Positions 18,074-25,341 of a stretch of DNA of 64,000 nt are shown here, piece by piece. The translations under genes were made by a program, and so were the position numbers. Below the pieces are notes generated by a model that made no database searches, was not told where the DNA came from, and worked only from the letters and a program-made list of their open reading frames with translations. How positions within the stretch are numbered: the first letter of the stretch is position 1; each line of letters opens with the position of its first letter. Source of the stretch: Neisseria canis (GTDB taxonomy: Bacteria; Pseudomonadota; Gammaproteobacteria; Burkholderiales; Neisseriaceae); contig NZ_LR134313.1 of the NCBI RefSeq assembly GCF_900636765.1, positions 1,922,001-1,986,000 of the forward strand, read 5' to 3'.

Positions 18074-18640
18074 ATTCATTATCACCATGACGTACTCTGA
18101 AATGCTTCGCGAAGCCCATATCGACCAATCCCTGATAACCGCGCCATCCATCAGTATTGATGACGCTCTCAACAGAGATATGTCCTCTGATAACCTTTTG
18201 TAACGTTGCTTTTGAAGCATCGGAAACGATTTCGGTATAAACCTTGTCACCTCGTTTGAGTATGCCGAAAACAATCGTTTTACCTCCTGCACCTCGCCCG
18301 CGTTTGCCTCGGATACGTTTTGCGCCGAAATAGGATTCGTCCAATTCCACTATGCCGCAGAAAGGTGTCTGCCACTCACATTCGTCAGCCAATCGTCGCC
18401 GTAGTTTCAGGTACAGGCTGTTGATGCTTCTGACGCTGATTCCTGTAAGTTTGGCGGTGTCGGAAGCAGTCAGATCCAAGGAGAAAAGCCGCAGGATTTG
18501 CCGGAATTTGGGCTCGGTAATTTTGCTGAACTTTTGGTACTTATTTTTTTAATTACATTTCAGAAGCTTACCACTGAATTTGGTGATTTTGCTTCCTAAG
18601 ACCCTTGCAAAATAATCATGCATAAAAAACAACAAAAAGT

Positions 18641-18646
18641 TATAAT
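18641..18646 (+). promoter_or_regulatory. Candidate -10 element of uraA
   Basis: TATAAT lies 31 nt before the uraA ATG, in the 73-nt gap after the IS end. No good -35 at 16-18 nt; a -35 would fall close to the IS boundary. Confidence 0.4.
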
Positions 18647-18677
18647 TTGCGCGTTTATGTAAAGAAAGCGCAATTTT

Positions 18678-19850
18678 ATGCAGCAACTTAAATTGGCTAT
18701 TTCCGGCGCACAAATTCTTTTTGTCGCCTTTGGCGCTATGGTTTTGGTGCCGATTCTCACAGGGCTTAATCCTGCTATGGCACTTTTGGGCGCAGGCATC
18801 GGCACGCTGTTGTTTCAAGCTTTTGCCAAGCGCAAGGTACCTATTTTCTTAGGTTCCTCTTTTGCCTTTATCGCACCGATTATTTACTCGATGCAGGAAT
18901 GGGGAATGGGCGGAACCATGTTCGGCCTGTTTGCCGCGGGTTTTATGTATTTCCTGTTTGCCGCTCTCATCAAATGGCGGGGTTTGGACGCAGTAAACCG
19001 CCTGCTCCCGCCCGTAGTTATCGGCCCTGTGATTATGGTGATCGGTTTATCGGTTGCGGTAGTGGCCAGCCAAATGGCGATGGGTCAGGCAGGCGGAGAA
19101 CAAAAATTCGATTATGTTCAATCTCTGCTGCTTTCCGGTTTCACTTTCTCCGTAACCGTTATTATCGCTGTGTTCGGCAGCCGCATGATGAAGCTGATAC
19201 CGATTCTAATCGGCGTGGGCAGCGGTTATCTGGCTGCCCTGGCAACAGGCTTTGTGGATACGGCCGGTATTACCAACGCGCCATGGTTTGCCGTTCCCGA
19301 ATTTCATACGCCGGAAATCAACTGGCAGGCTGCGCTCTTCATGCTGCCGGTCGCCATCGCTCCGGCCATAGAACATATAGGCGGCGTAATGGCGGTGGGC
19401 AAAGTAACCGGCGAAAACTACGCTCAACACCCCGGCCTGCACCGCACTCTTGCCGGCGACGGTGTGGGCGTGTGTGTGGCGGGTTTGATCGGCGGCCCGC
19501 CGGTAACGACTTACGGCGAAGTAACCGGCGCTGTAATGCTGACCAAAAACGCCAATCCCGTCATCATGACTTGGGCGGCGATTTTTGCAATTTTTATGGC
19601 GTTCTTCGGCAAATTCAACGCCTTTTTGGCCTCTATTCCGCTGCCTGTAATGGGCGGTGTGATGATTTTGCTGTTCGGTACCATTGCCTCGTTGGGTCTG
19701 AAAACCTTGATTGACGCACAAGTTGATTTAATGCGTCCGAAAAATCTGGTGATCGTCAGCACCGTGCTCACAACCGGCGTAGCCGGTGTGGGTTTGTGTG
19801 CCATTTTGGCAATTATTCTGAACCTGATTCTGCCGGATAAAAAAGCCTGA
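18678..19850 (+). CDS. uraA: Uracil permease (NCS2 family)
   Basis: Inner-membrane proton symporter importing uracil for pyrimidine salvage. The 390 residues make the typical 14-segment NCS2 fold. Family signatures visible are QILFVAFGAMVLVPILTGLN, the substrate-binding glutamate in PVAIAPAIEHIGG, and GGPPVTTYGEVTGA with the second conserved glutamate. It stands alone, with IS sequence upstream and a DUS hairpin downstream. A member with xanthine specificity is less likely from the UraA-like N-terminal region. Confidence 0.92.
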   Translation: MQQLKLAISGAQILFVAFGAMVLVPILTGLNPAMALLGAGIGTLLFQAFAKRKVPIFLGSSFAFIAPIIYSMQEWGMGGTMFGLFAAGFMYFLFAALIKWRGLDAVNRLLPPVVIGPVIMVIGLSVAVVASQMAMGQAGGEQKFDYVQSLLLSGFTFSVTVIIAVFGSRMMKLIPILIGVGSGYLAALATGFVDTAGITNAPWFAVPEFHTPEINWQAALFMLPVAIAPAIEHIGGVMAVGKVTGENYAQHPGLHRTLAGDGVGVCVAGLIGGPPVTTYGEVTGAVMLTKNANPVIMTWAAIFAIFMAFFGKFNAFLASIPLPVMGGVMILLFGTIASLGLKTLIDAQVDLMRPKNLVIVSTVLTTGVAGVGLCAILAIILNLILPDKKA

Positions 19851-19864
19851 TTAATTTGCCAATC

Positions 19865-19894
19865 ATGCCTGTCTGAAAGTTTTCAGACAGGCAT
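19865..19894 (+). terminator. DUS hairpin after uraA
   Basis: DUS at 19866-19877 and inverse at 19882-19893 with a 4-nt loop, 15 nt after the uraA stop. Confidence 0.7.
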
Positions 19895-19941
19895 ATGCGG
19901 TACAATCCCTTCATCATTCACCTACCTTCCCACCCGTGCAT

Positions 19942-20190
19942 ATGTCCAAACGCAAAACCTATCTGCTGCTGACCGCGCTTTTTACTTTGTTATTCATTGC
20001 TTTGGTAACATTAGGCAGCTATCTTCTGTCAATTCAGAGCAAGCAGTTCGGCATTGCGGCTTTCCTATTCGCATTCGGCGCCGTATCCGGCCAAGTCGGC
20101 AGCCTCGCTCTATTTCTGCGCGAACATGCCCGCCATAAAATCATGCAGGCCGCTGCCTCACAAACAAAACAGGATTCCGACCATGTTTGA
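19942..20190 (+). CDS. Small two-helix membrane protein upstream of rdgB
   Basis: 82 residues with two hydrophobic segments (LLLTALFTLLFIALVTLGSY and FGIAAFLFAFGAVSGQVGSL) and a charged, probably cytoplasmic, C-terminal tail. I do not recognise a named family. Its last 8 nt overlap the rdgB start (ATGTTTGA), so the two are translationally coupled. ATG 19942 is used; an in-frame ATG two codons earlier is also possible. Confidence 0.75.
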   Translation: MSKRKTYLLLTALFTLLFIALVTLGSYLLSIQSKQFGIAAFLFAFGAVSGQVGSLALFLREHARHKIMQAAASQTKQDSDHV

Positions 20191-20788
20191 AAAAATCGTA
20201 CTTGCCAGCGGCAATGCAGGCAAACTGCGTGAATTTTCCCGCCTGTTTGCCGAAAAAAACATCCAAATTCTGCCCCAATCGGATTTCAACGTGCCCGAGT
20301 GCCCCGAGCCTTATCTGACTTTCGTTGAAAACGCCCTGGCCAAAGCCCGACATGCCAGCAAACATGCCGGCCTGCCTGCGCTGGCTGACGATTCCGGCAT
20401 TTGCGCCAACGCCCTCGGCGGTGCGCCCGGCATATTCTCCGCCCGCTTTGCCGGCGACAATCCGAAATCCGATGCGGCCAACAATGCAAAATTATCCGCG
20501 GTGCTTGCCAATCAAGCCGACCGAAGCTGCTACTATGTTTGCGTATTGGTTTTGGTGCGCCATGAACACGACCCGCAGCCCATCATTGCAGAAGGCATCT
20601 GGCGCGGCACATGGCAGCCGGAAGCCGCCGGAACCAACGGTTTCGGCTACGATCCGCATTTTTATGTGGCCGAACACCATAAAACCGCAGCAGAGCTTGC
20701 GCCGGAAGTTAAAAACGCCATCAGCCACCGCGCCCAAGCGCTCAACGAATTAATGGGCAAAATCAGCGCCGCACAATCCCAAACCTAA
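20183..20788 (+). CDS. rdgB: XTP/dITP diphosphatase (RdgB/HAM1 family)
   Basis: Removes non-canonical purine nucleotides (XTP, dITP) from the pool. The 201 residues start with IVLASGNAGKLREF, the substrate-binding SGNxxK motif, and contain TFVENALAKARHA, ALADDSGICANAL with the catalytic aspartates, GTNGFGYDPHF and NAISHRAQAL. ATG 20183 overlaps the stop of the small upstream gene; the frame upstream of it is not conserved-looking. hemW follows after 4 nt, so the three genes form an operon. Confidence 0.95.
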   Translation: MFEKIVLASGNAGKLREFSRLFAEKNIQILPQSDFNVPECPEPYLTFVENALAKARHASKHAGLPALADDSGICANALGGAPGIFSARFAGDNPKSDAANNAKLSAVLANQADRSCYYVCVLVLVRHEHDPQPIIAEGIWRGTWQPEAAGTNGFGYDPHFYVAEHHKTAAELAPEVKNAISHRAQALNELMGKISAAQSQT

Positions 20789-20792
20789 CACC

Positions 20793-21968
20793 ATGCTTCC
20801 TATTTCTTTTTCCCAGCCCGGCCGGCTCACCGCCCTGCCGCCCTTGTCGCTATATATCCATATTCCGTGGTGCATCCAAAAATGCCCTTATTGCGATTTC
20901 AATTCGCACACCATCAAATCCGCACTTGACGAAAACCGCTACATCCAAGCCCTGCTTACCGATTTGCAAACCGAGCTGCCGAATATCTGGGGTCGCACGG
21001 TGGAAACCGTGTTTATCGGAGGCGGCACACCCAGCGTGTTTTCCCCCGAAGCCGTCAACACCCTGCTCTCCGGCGTGCGCTCGCTCCTCAAGCTGCAGCC
21101 GCAAGCCGAAATCACTTTGGAGGCCAATCCGGGCACATTCGAACGTGAAAAATTCCAAGGCTTTAAAGACGCGGGCATTACCCGGCTTTCCATCGGCGTG
21201 CAAAGTTTTGATGATGCCTGTCTGAAAGCTTTGGGCCGCATTCACAACAGCACAGAAGCGTGCAAAGCCATCGAATCCGCACGAAACATTTTCGAGCGGG
21301 TCAACATTGATTTAATGTATGCCCTGCCGAATCAAACCCTCGAAATGGCCCGTCATGATATTCAGACAGGCATTGCCACCGGCGTCGGCCACATCAGCGC
21401 CTACCATCTCACCATGGAGCCCAACACCCCTTTCGGCCACACCCCGCCGCCCGGTCTGCCCCAAGACGAAACCGCGCTCGATATTGAAGACACCGTGCAT
21501 CAATCTTTAGCGGAAGCAGGCTTCGAACATTATGAAACTTCCGCTTTCGCACGCCCCGGCCAACAGTGCCGCCACAACCTGAACTACTGGCAATTTGGCG
21601 ACTACATCGGCATCGGCGCAGGCGCGCACGGCAAAATTTCCTATCCGACCCATATCGAACGCACCACCCGCCGCCGCCATCCGCAAGATTACCTGGCCGC
21701 CATGCAGAGCGATCCTTTTAGCGCCATCGAACGCAAGCCCGTTGCCGCCGAAGATTTGGCATTTGAGTTTATGATGAACGCTTTAAGGCTGAGCGCAGGC
21801 GTACCCTCCGCTTATTTGGAAGAGCGCACGGGCGTCAGCGCCGCTCAAATCGCCCCCCAAATCAGCCGTGCCCAAAAGCTGGGGCTATTGGAATGCAACC
21901 CGCAGCGCTTTGCCCCCACCGAACATGGCAAACGCTTTTTGAACGATTTACTGCAATGTTTTCTATAA
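20793..21968 (+). CDS. hemW: HemW, radical SAM haem chaperone (HemN-like)
   Basis: Radical SAM protein of 391 residues related to coproporphyrinogen III dehydrogenase; HemW proteins are now regarded as haem chaperones. The cluster motif is CIQKCPYCDF, the CxxxCxxC type without the extra cysteine of true HemN. GGGTPS and GVQSFDDACLKALGR are also visible. Two oppositely oriented DUS copies lie inside the coding region (21215-21226, 21361-21372). It follows rdgB closely, a common Proteobacterial arrangement. Confidence 0.93.
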   Translation: MLPISFSQPGRLTALPPLSLYIHIPWCIQKCPYCDFNSHTIKSALDENRYIQALLTDLQTELPNIWGRTVETVFIGGGTPSVFSPEAVNTLLSGVRSLLKLQPQAEITLEANPGTFEREKFQGFKDAGITRLSIGVQSFDDACLKALGRIHNSTEACKAIESARNIFERVNIDLMYALPNQTLEMARHDIQTGIATGVGHISAYHLTMEPNTPFGHTPPPGLPQDETALDIEDTVHQSLAEAGFEHYETSAFARPGQQCRHNLNYWQFGDYIGIGAGAHGKISYPTHIERTTRRRHPQDYLAAMQSDPFSAIERKPVAAEDLAFEFMMNALRLSAGVPSAYLEERTGVSAAQIAPQISRAQKLGLLECNPQRFAPTEHGKRFLNDLLQCFL

Positions 21969-22208
21969 ACTTTCCGCCGCGAGCCGCCTACATGATTTAA
22001 CGCTTTGCACACACTCGGCAACTTTCAATCCGCTCAAGTAAAAACTATTTTTACTGTTTCAAAAGTAATGATGTATAAATGAAACAATCCAATCGAAAAG
22101 CTTAGCATCTTGTCATCTTGCGTTGGACAAACTTATGAATAATAGGCAGAATTGCCAAGTCGTTCAGACAAGCTTTAGATTAATCAATATAACAATGAGG
22201 TGATGAAT

Positions 22209-22412
22209 ATGCCCCAAACAAAATTACAGGTAAACGGAATGTCTAGCCGCGATGACGCGAAAAAAATCATTGCAAAAGGCGAAACCGTAGAAAACGTCCG
22301 CATGGTTAATGCCAACTACGAAACCGGCGTGGTCGTGGTAACACACTTCGAAGGCTTCGACTCAGCAACATTCAAAACGGCCATTAACGAGCTTGGTTTC
22401 AACGCAGCCTAA
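22209..22412 (+). CDS. HMA-like domain protein lacking metal-binding cysteines
   Basis: 67 residues with the beta-alpha-beta-beta-alpha-beta pattern of heavy-metal-associated (HMA) domains: TKLQVNGMSSRDDAKKII, then VENVRMVNANYETGVVVVTH and FDSATFKTAINELGFNA. The CxxC that binds copper in this family is replaced by SSRD, so a metallochaperone role is doubtful. Start 22209 is preferred because GAGG at 22197-22200 is spaced 8 nt from it; GTG 22200 and ATG 22203 lie too close. It is a single gene; the 240-nt stretch before it shows no other gene. Confidence 0.75.
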   Translation: MPQTKLQVNGMSSRDDAKKIIAKGETVENVRMVNANYETGVVVVTHFEGFDSATFKTAINELGFNAA

Positions 22413-22447
22413 ACAACCTGCCCGAAACAATAACCGGTAATAAACAA

Positions 22448-22479
22448 AATGCCTGTCTGAATATTTCAGACAGGCATTA
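22448..22479. terminator. DUS hairpin between convergent HMA-like gene and dapC
   Basis: DUS at 22450-22461 and inverse at 22465-22476, 3-nt loop, between convergent genes. Confidence 0.75.
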
Positions 22480-22502
22480 TTTATCCACTTCTCACAAATC
22501 TA

Positions 22503-23690
22503 CTATCTGCGATACAAATCCACCATCTTGCGCGCAGCCGCCACGCATTCTTCCACACCGGCCACCAAAGCAATCCGCACATAACCCAAGCCCGGATTGC
22601 CGTGCGCCGTGTCGCGCGCCAAGAAACGGCCCGGCAGCACCTGAATGCCTGCCTCGCCCAACAGCTTTTTCGCAAAAGCCAAGTCATCGCCGTCAGGCAC
22701 TTTCAGCCACAAATAAAACGAAGCTTCCGGCATGTTTACCTCAAACGCCTCACGCAATATCGGCAGCACTTTGTCAAACTTCTCCTGATACAAGCGGCGG
22801 TTTTCGGCCACATGCGCTTCATCGTCCCAAGCGGCAATGCTTGCTTTCTGCACCGGTACGCTCATCGCGCTGCCGTGATAAGTGCGGTACAGCAAAAACG
22901 CTTTGAGCAAATCCGCATCGCCGGCCACGAAACCCGAACGCAACCCCGGCACGTTGGAGCGTTTCGACAAGCTGGTAAACATCACGATATTTCTGTTGCC
23001 CCGCCCCGCCGCTTGCGCCGCCTGCAAACAGCCGATGAGTTTTGCACCGTCGAAGTAAATTTCGGAATAGCATTCGTCCGAAGCAATCACAAAATCATAT
23101 TTATCCTGCAAAGCAAAAAGCGTGTTCCAATCTTCCTGCTGCATCACGCTGCCGCTCGGATTGTTCGGCGAGCACACAAATACCAGCTTCACACGCGGCC
23201 AAATATCTTCGGCAATTTCTTCCCAAGCAGGAATAAAATCCGGTGCATAGCAGTTGGCAAAACAAATTTCACCGCCGCCAAGCAAGGCCGCGCCTTCGTA
23301 AATCTGATAAAACGGGTTCGGGCTGACCACCACGTCTTTACCGTCGGCAGTCGGATTCAGCACCACTTGCGCAAACGAAAACAAAGCTTCCCGGCTGCCC
23401 AGCACCGGTAAAATCTCGGTTTCAGGGTTCAGAACCAAGCCGTCGTAGCGCCGCGCTGCCCAGCGGGCACACGCTTCTCGCAGTTGCGGCAAACCGGCGG
23501 AAAGCGGATAAACCGACAATTCAGACAGGGTTTCGGTTAGCGCATCGGTAATCACTTTCGGCGTGGCATGTTTCGGCTCGCCGATATGCAGCGGCACCAA
23601 ATCCACACCTTCCGGCGGGCAAACGCCCTGTAAAGCTTCGCGCAAACGGGCAAACGGGTAAGGTTTCAGGCTGTTTAACAAAGGGTTCAT
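22503..23690 (-). CDS. dapC: Succinyldiaminopimelate transaminase
   Basis: Class I aminotransferase that converts N-succinyl-2-amino-6-ketopimelate to succinyl-diaminopimelate in lysine and peptidoglycan synthesis. The 395 residues contain the substrate-arm region LHIGEPKHATPKVI, FVCSPNNPSGSV, SDECYSEIYFDG and the PLP lysine in SLSKRSNVPGLRSGF. The DapC subfamily is the best fit from overall sequence; a general aspartate aminotransferase is the alternative. It is a single gene, divergent from the beta-helix gene. Confidence 0.9.
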   Translation of the reverse strand: MNPLLNSLKPYPFARLREALQGVCPPEGVDLVPLHIGEPKHATPKVITDALTETLSELSVYPLSAGLPQLREACARWAARRYDGLVLNPETEILPVLGSREALFSFAQVVLNPTADGKDVVVSPNPFYQIYEGAALLGGGEICFANCYAPDFIPAWEEIAEDIWPRVKLVFVCSPNNPSGSVMQQEDWNTLFALQDKYDFVIASDECYSEIYFDGAKLIGCLQAAQAAGRGNRNIVMFTSLSKRSNVPGLRSGFVAGDADLLKAFLLYRTYHGSAMSVPVQKASIAAWDDEAHVAENRRLYQEKFDKVLPILREAFEVNMPEASFYLWLKVPDGDDLAFAKKLLGEAGIQVLPGRFLARDTAHGNPGLGYVRIALVAGVEECVAAARKMVDLYRR

Positions 23691-23750
23691 GATATTTGGT
23701 CAGGGGTTGTGTTCGGGAAAGAAAGTTTAACACAGCTTTGCACAGCACTT

Positions 23751-23802
23751 AATGCCTGTCTGAAAACTGCCTACGGCAGAACAGGCTTTCAGACAGGCAT
23801 TA
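23751..23802. repeat. Inverted DUS pair between dapC and the beta-helix gene
   Basis: DUS at 23753-23764 and inverse at 23788-23799. The 23-nt loop contains a second small hairpin (CTGCC/GGCAG). It lies in a divergent region, so it is not an obvious terminator. Confidence 0.7.
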
Positions 23803-23844
23803 CCATGTTATGATGCCTCATTGATAACGCTCATAGGAAGCATC

Positions 23845-24870
23845 ATGCGCCATTGGCTGATTCCTGTTTTGGCCGGCTTTGCACCGTTTGCCTCTGCACA
23901 AACCGCCGAAAAAACCTGCTCCGCTGAGAAAACAGCTGAAATCGTGGCGCAGGCACACGGCGGCGCCACACAAGTAGCAATTGATTGCTCCGTCATCCTG
24001 CCTTCAGGCAGCCGCATCAGCAAAGAATTGGTGTTTCAAGGCGAAGCCGCTTCCAACATCACATTTGATTGCAACGGAGCACACATCGTGCGCCAAAGCG
24101 GCAGCGGCGACAACGTGAAAATCCGTTCCATCCTGCACAACGGCCAATGGCAGCGTCCGCAAAACCTTACCCTGCGCAACTGCAATATTCAGGGCGCACT
24201 GCGCATCAGCGGCATGGACGACGATACTTTGCGCACCGTTTCCCGCCGCCCCGACGCCACCCAAAGCATTCAGGCCGCCGCGCCTGCACACATCACCCTG
24301 GATAAAGTCAATATCACGGGCAGCCGCCGCATTCCGCTCTACCTGCGCCCCGGCGCCACCTACATCACAATCAAAAACAGCCATATCGGCGGCCAATCCG
24401 ACGGCCCTGCGGTGTATTTCGATATGGAAAGCGCCCGCAATGTTTTTGAACACAACACCGTGGAAGTCCGCACCAAGCGCGAGCAGCTTGCGCTCGACGG
24501 ATCCGCACACAACACCATCCGTCACAACCGCTTTTTGTCTCCTTACAAAGGCGGCATTTTCCTCTACCGCAACTGCGGCGAACGCGGCGTGATCCGTCAT
24601 CAAACGCCCTCGTCCAATATCATCAGCGGCAATTATTTCGCCAACAAACAGGCGGGAGCCTACCGCCCGATTATCTGGGTTGCTTCGCGCAACGGCGGCA
24701 AATCCTATTGCGGCGACGATGCAGGCTACGCTCTGGGCAGCAGCGCCGACGACCGCGATTTTGCCGAAAACAACCGGATTACCGGCAACCGCTTCGACAC
24801 ATTCTGGCCGCGGTTTACCGTCAAACAAAGTTGGCAGCCCAACCACATCTCCGATAACCGCGGAAAATAA
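23845..24870 (+). CDS. Exported right-handed parallel beta-helix protein
   Basis: 341 residues beginning with a signal peptide that ends at FASAQTA, then a repetitive body with short Asn/Gly-rich strands: NITFDCNGAHIVRQS, NLTLRNCNIQGALRISG, HITLDKVNITGSRRIPLYL, YITIKNSHIGGQSDGPAVYF, NVFEHNTVEVR, NTIRHNRFLS, NIISGNYFAN and NRITGNRFD. This is the pattern of the Beta_helix / pectate-lyase-like superfamily. I see no identifiable catalytic set, so a carbohydrate lyase or binding role is only possible. ATG 23845 is chosen because AGGAA lies 7 nt before it and the signal peptide follows directly. It converges on a GIY-YIG gene. Confidence 0.75.
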   Translation: MRHWLIPVLAGFAPFASAQTAEKTCSAEKTAEIVAQAHGGATQVAIDCSVILPSGSRISKELVFQGEAASNITFDCNGAHIVRQSGSGDNVKIRSILHNGQWQRPQNLTLRNCNIQGALRISGMDDDTLRTVSRRPDATQSIQAAAPAHITLDKVNITGSRRIPLYLRPGATYITIKNSHIGGQSDGPAVYFDMESARNVFEHNTVEVRTKREQLALDGSAHNTIRHNRFLSPYKGGIFLYRNCGERGVIRHQTPSSNIISGNYFANKQAGAYRPIIWVASRNGGKSYCGDDAGYALGSSADDRDFAENNRITGNRFDTFWPRFTVKQSWQPNHISDNRGK

Positions 24871-24873
24871 ACC

Positions 24874-24915
24874 ACGCCTGTCTGAAACCTTGCAAAGGTG
24901 TTTTCAGACAGGCAT
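24874..24915. terminator. Imperfect DUS hairpin after the beta-helix gene
   Basis: CGCCTGTCTGAA (one change from DUS) pairs with a perfect inverse DUS at 24903-24914. It lies between convergent genes. Confidence 0.6.
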
Positions 24916-24964
24916 ATGTTGTTCAATTTATAAACACACCTAAAAAACAGTACGTCGGTTATCG

Positions 24965-25270
24965 TTAAACCACTTCCGCCAGAGCCGCCCACAAATCCCG
25001 CTTCTGCGCCGCTTTCAACTGCTTAACTTTCGCCTCCAGCCTGGATGCCGACGATTTGGAAAGCGCTTGGCTGACCAAACGCATTTCAAGCGGCTTCCTG
25101 ATACGCGTGTACTTCGCACCCTTACCCGCCAAATGGGCGGCAAATCGGGCTTCTGGGCGGTTGCTGATGCCGCAATAAAGCGCACCGCCTTCACACAAAA
25201 TCAGATACACACACCAATCGCCACACTCGGTATCGGGCTTTTGTAAACGGTATTCGGCAGTATCGGGCAT
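24965..25270 (-). CDS. GIY-YIG nuclease-domain protein (UPF0213/YhbQ type)
   Basis: 101 residues making a single GIY-YIG domain: CVYLILCEGGALYCGISNRP (the GIY and YIG strands), ARFAAHLAGKGAKYTR with the conserved arginine and histidine, and a catalytic-position glutamate in RLEAKVKQLK. The stand-alone UPF0213 family has this length; its cellular role is poorly defined. It lies between the beta-helix gene and mtrE with DUS hairpins on both sides. Confidence 0.88.
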   Translation of the reverse strand: MPDTAEYRLQKPDTECGDWCVYLILCEGGALYCGISNRPEARFAAHLAGKGAKYTRIRKPLEMRLVSQALSKSSASRLEAKVKQLKAAQKRDLWAALAEVV

Positions 25271-25290
25271 ATTTCGGCTTCACTTTTAAG

Positions 25291-25324
25291 AATGCCTGTC
25301 TGAAACATTTTCAGACAGGCATTT
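25291..25324 (-). terminator. DUS hairpin after mtrE
   Basis: DUS at 25293-25304 and inverse at 25310-25321. It follows the mtrE stop on the minus strand and ends the efflux operon. Confidence 0.7.
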
Positions 25325-25341
25325 GCGGTTGGTTACAACAT

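Larger units (their letters stand above)
17159..18548 (-). pseudogene. IS1595-family transposase, interrupted
   Basis: The N-terminal part is on the minus strand from about 18548 to 18074 and contains TASDTAKLTGISVRS, VELDESYFGAK, RGKRGRGAGGKTIVFGILKR and INTDGWRGYQGL. The C-terminal part, 17352 down to 17159, reads NEFARGTQHINGIESFWSYA and ends in KDPLK. Removing the inner IS and one copy of its 8-bp duplication restores a continuous frame RHGDNEFARGTQ. No in-frame start codon is visible at the N-terminal end, so the gene may have been damaged before the insertion as well. Confidence 0.8.
17137..18604 (-). mobile_element. IS1595-family element split by an IS1016-like insertion
   Basis: Ends carry inverted repeats with the shared core CTTAGGAAGCAAAAT (left at 17141, right complement ending at 18600), preceded by GGG. 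Without the inner element and its duplicated target the length is about 747 bp, normal for this group. I see no matching target duplication at the outer ends (ATGCTTTT against TTGCAAAA). The element lies between the Wzy-like gene and uraA. Confidence 0.8.
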
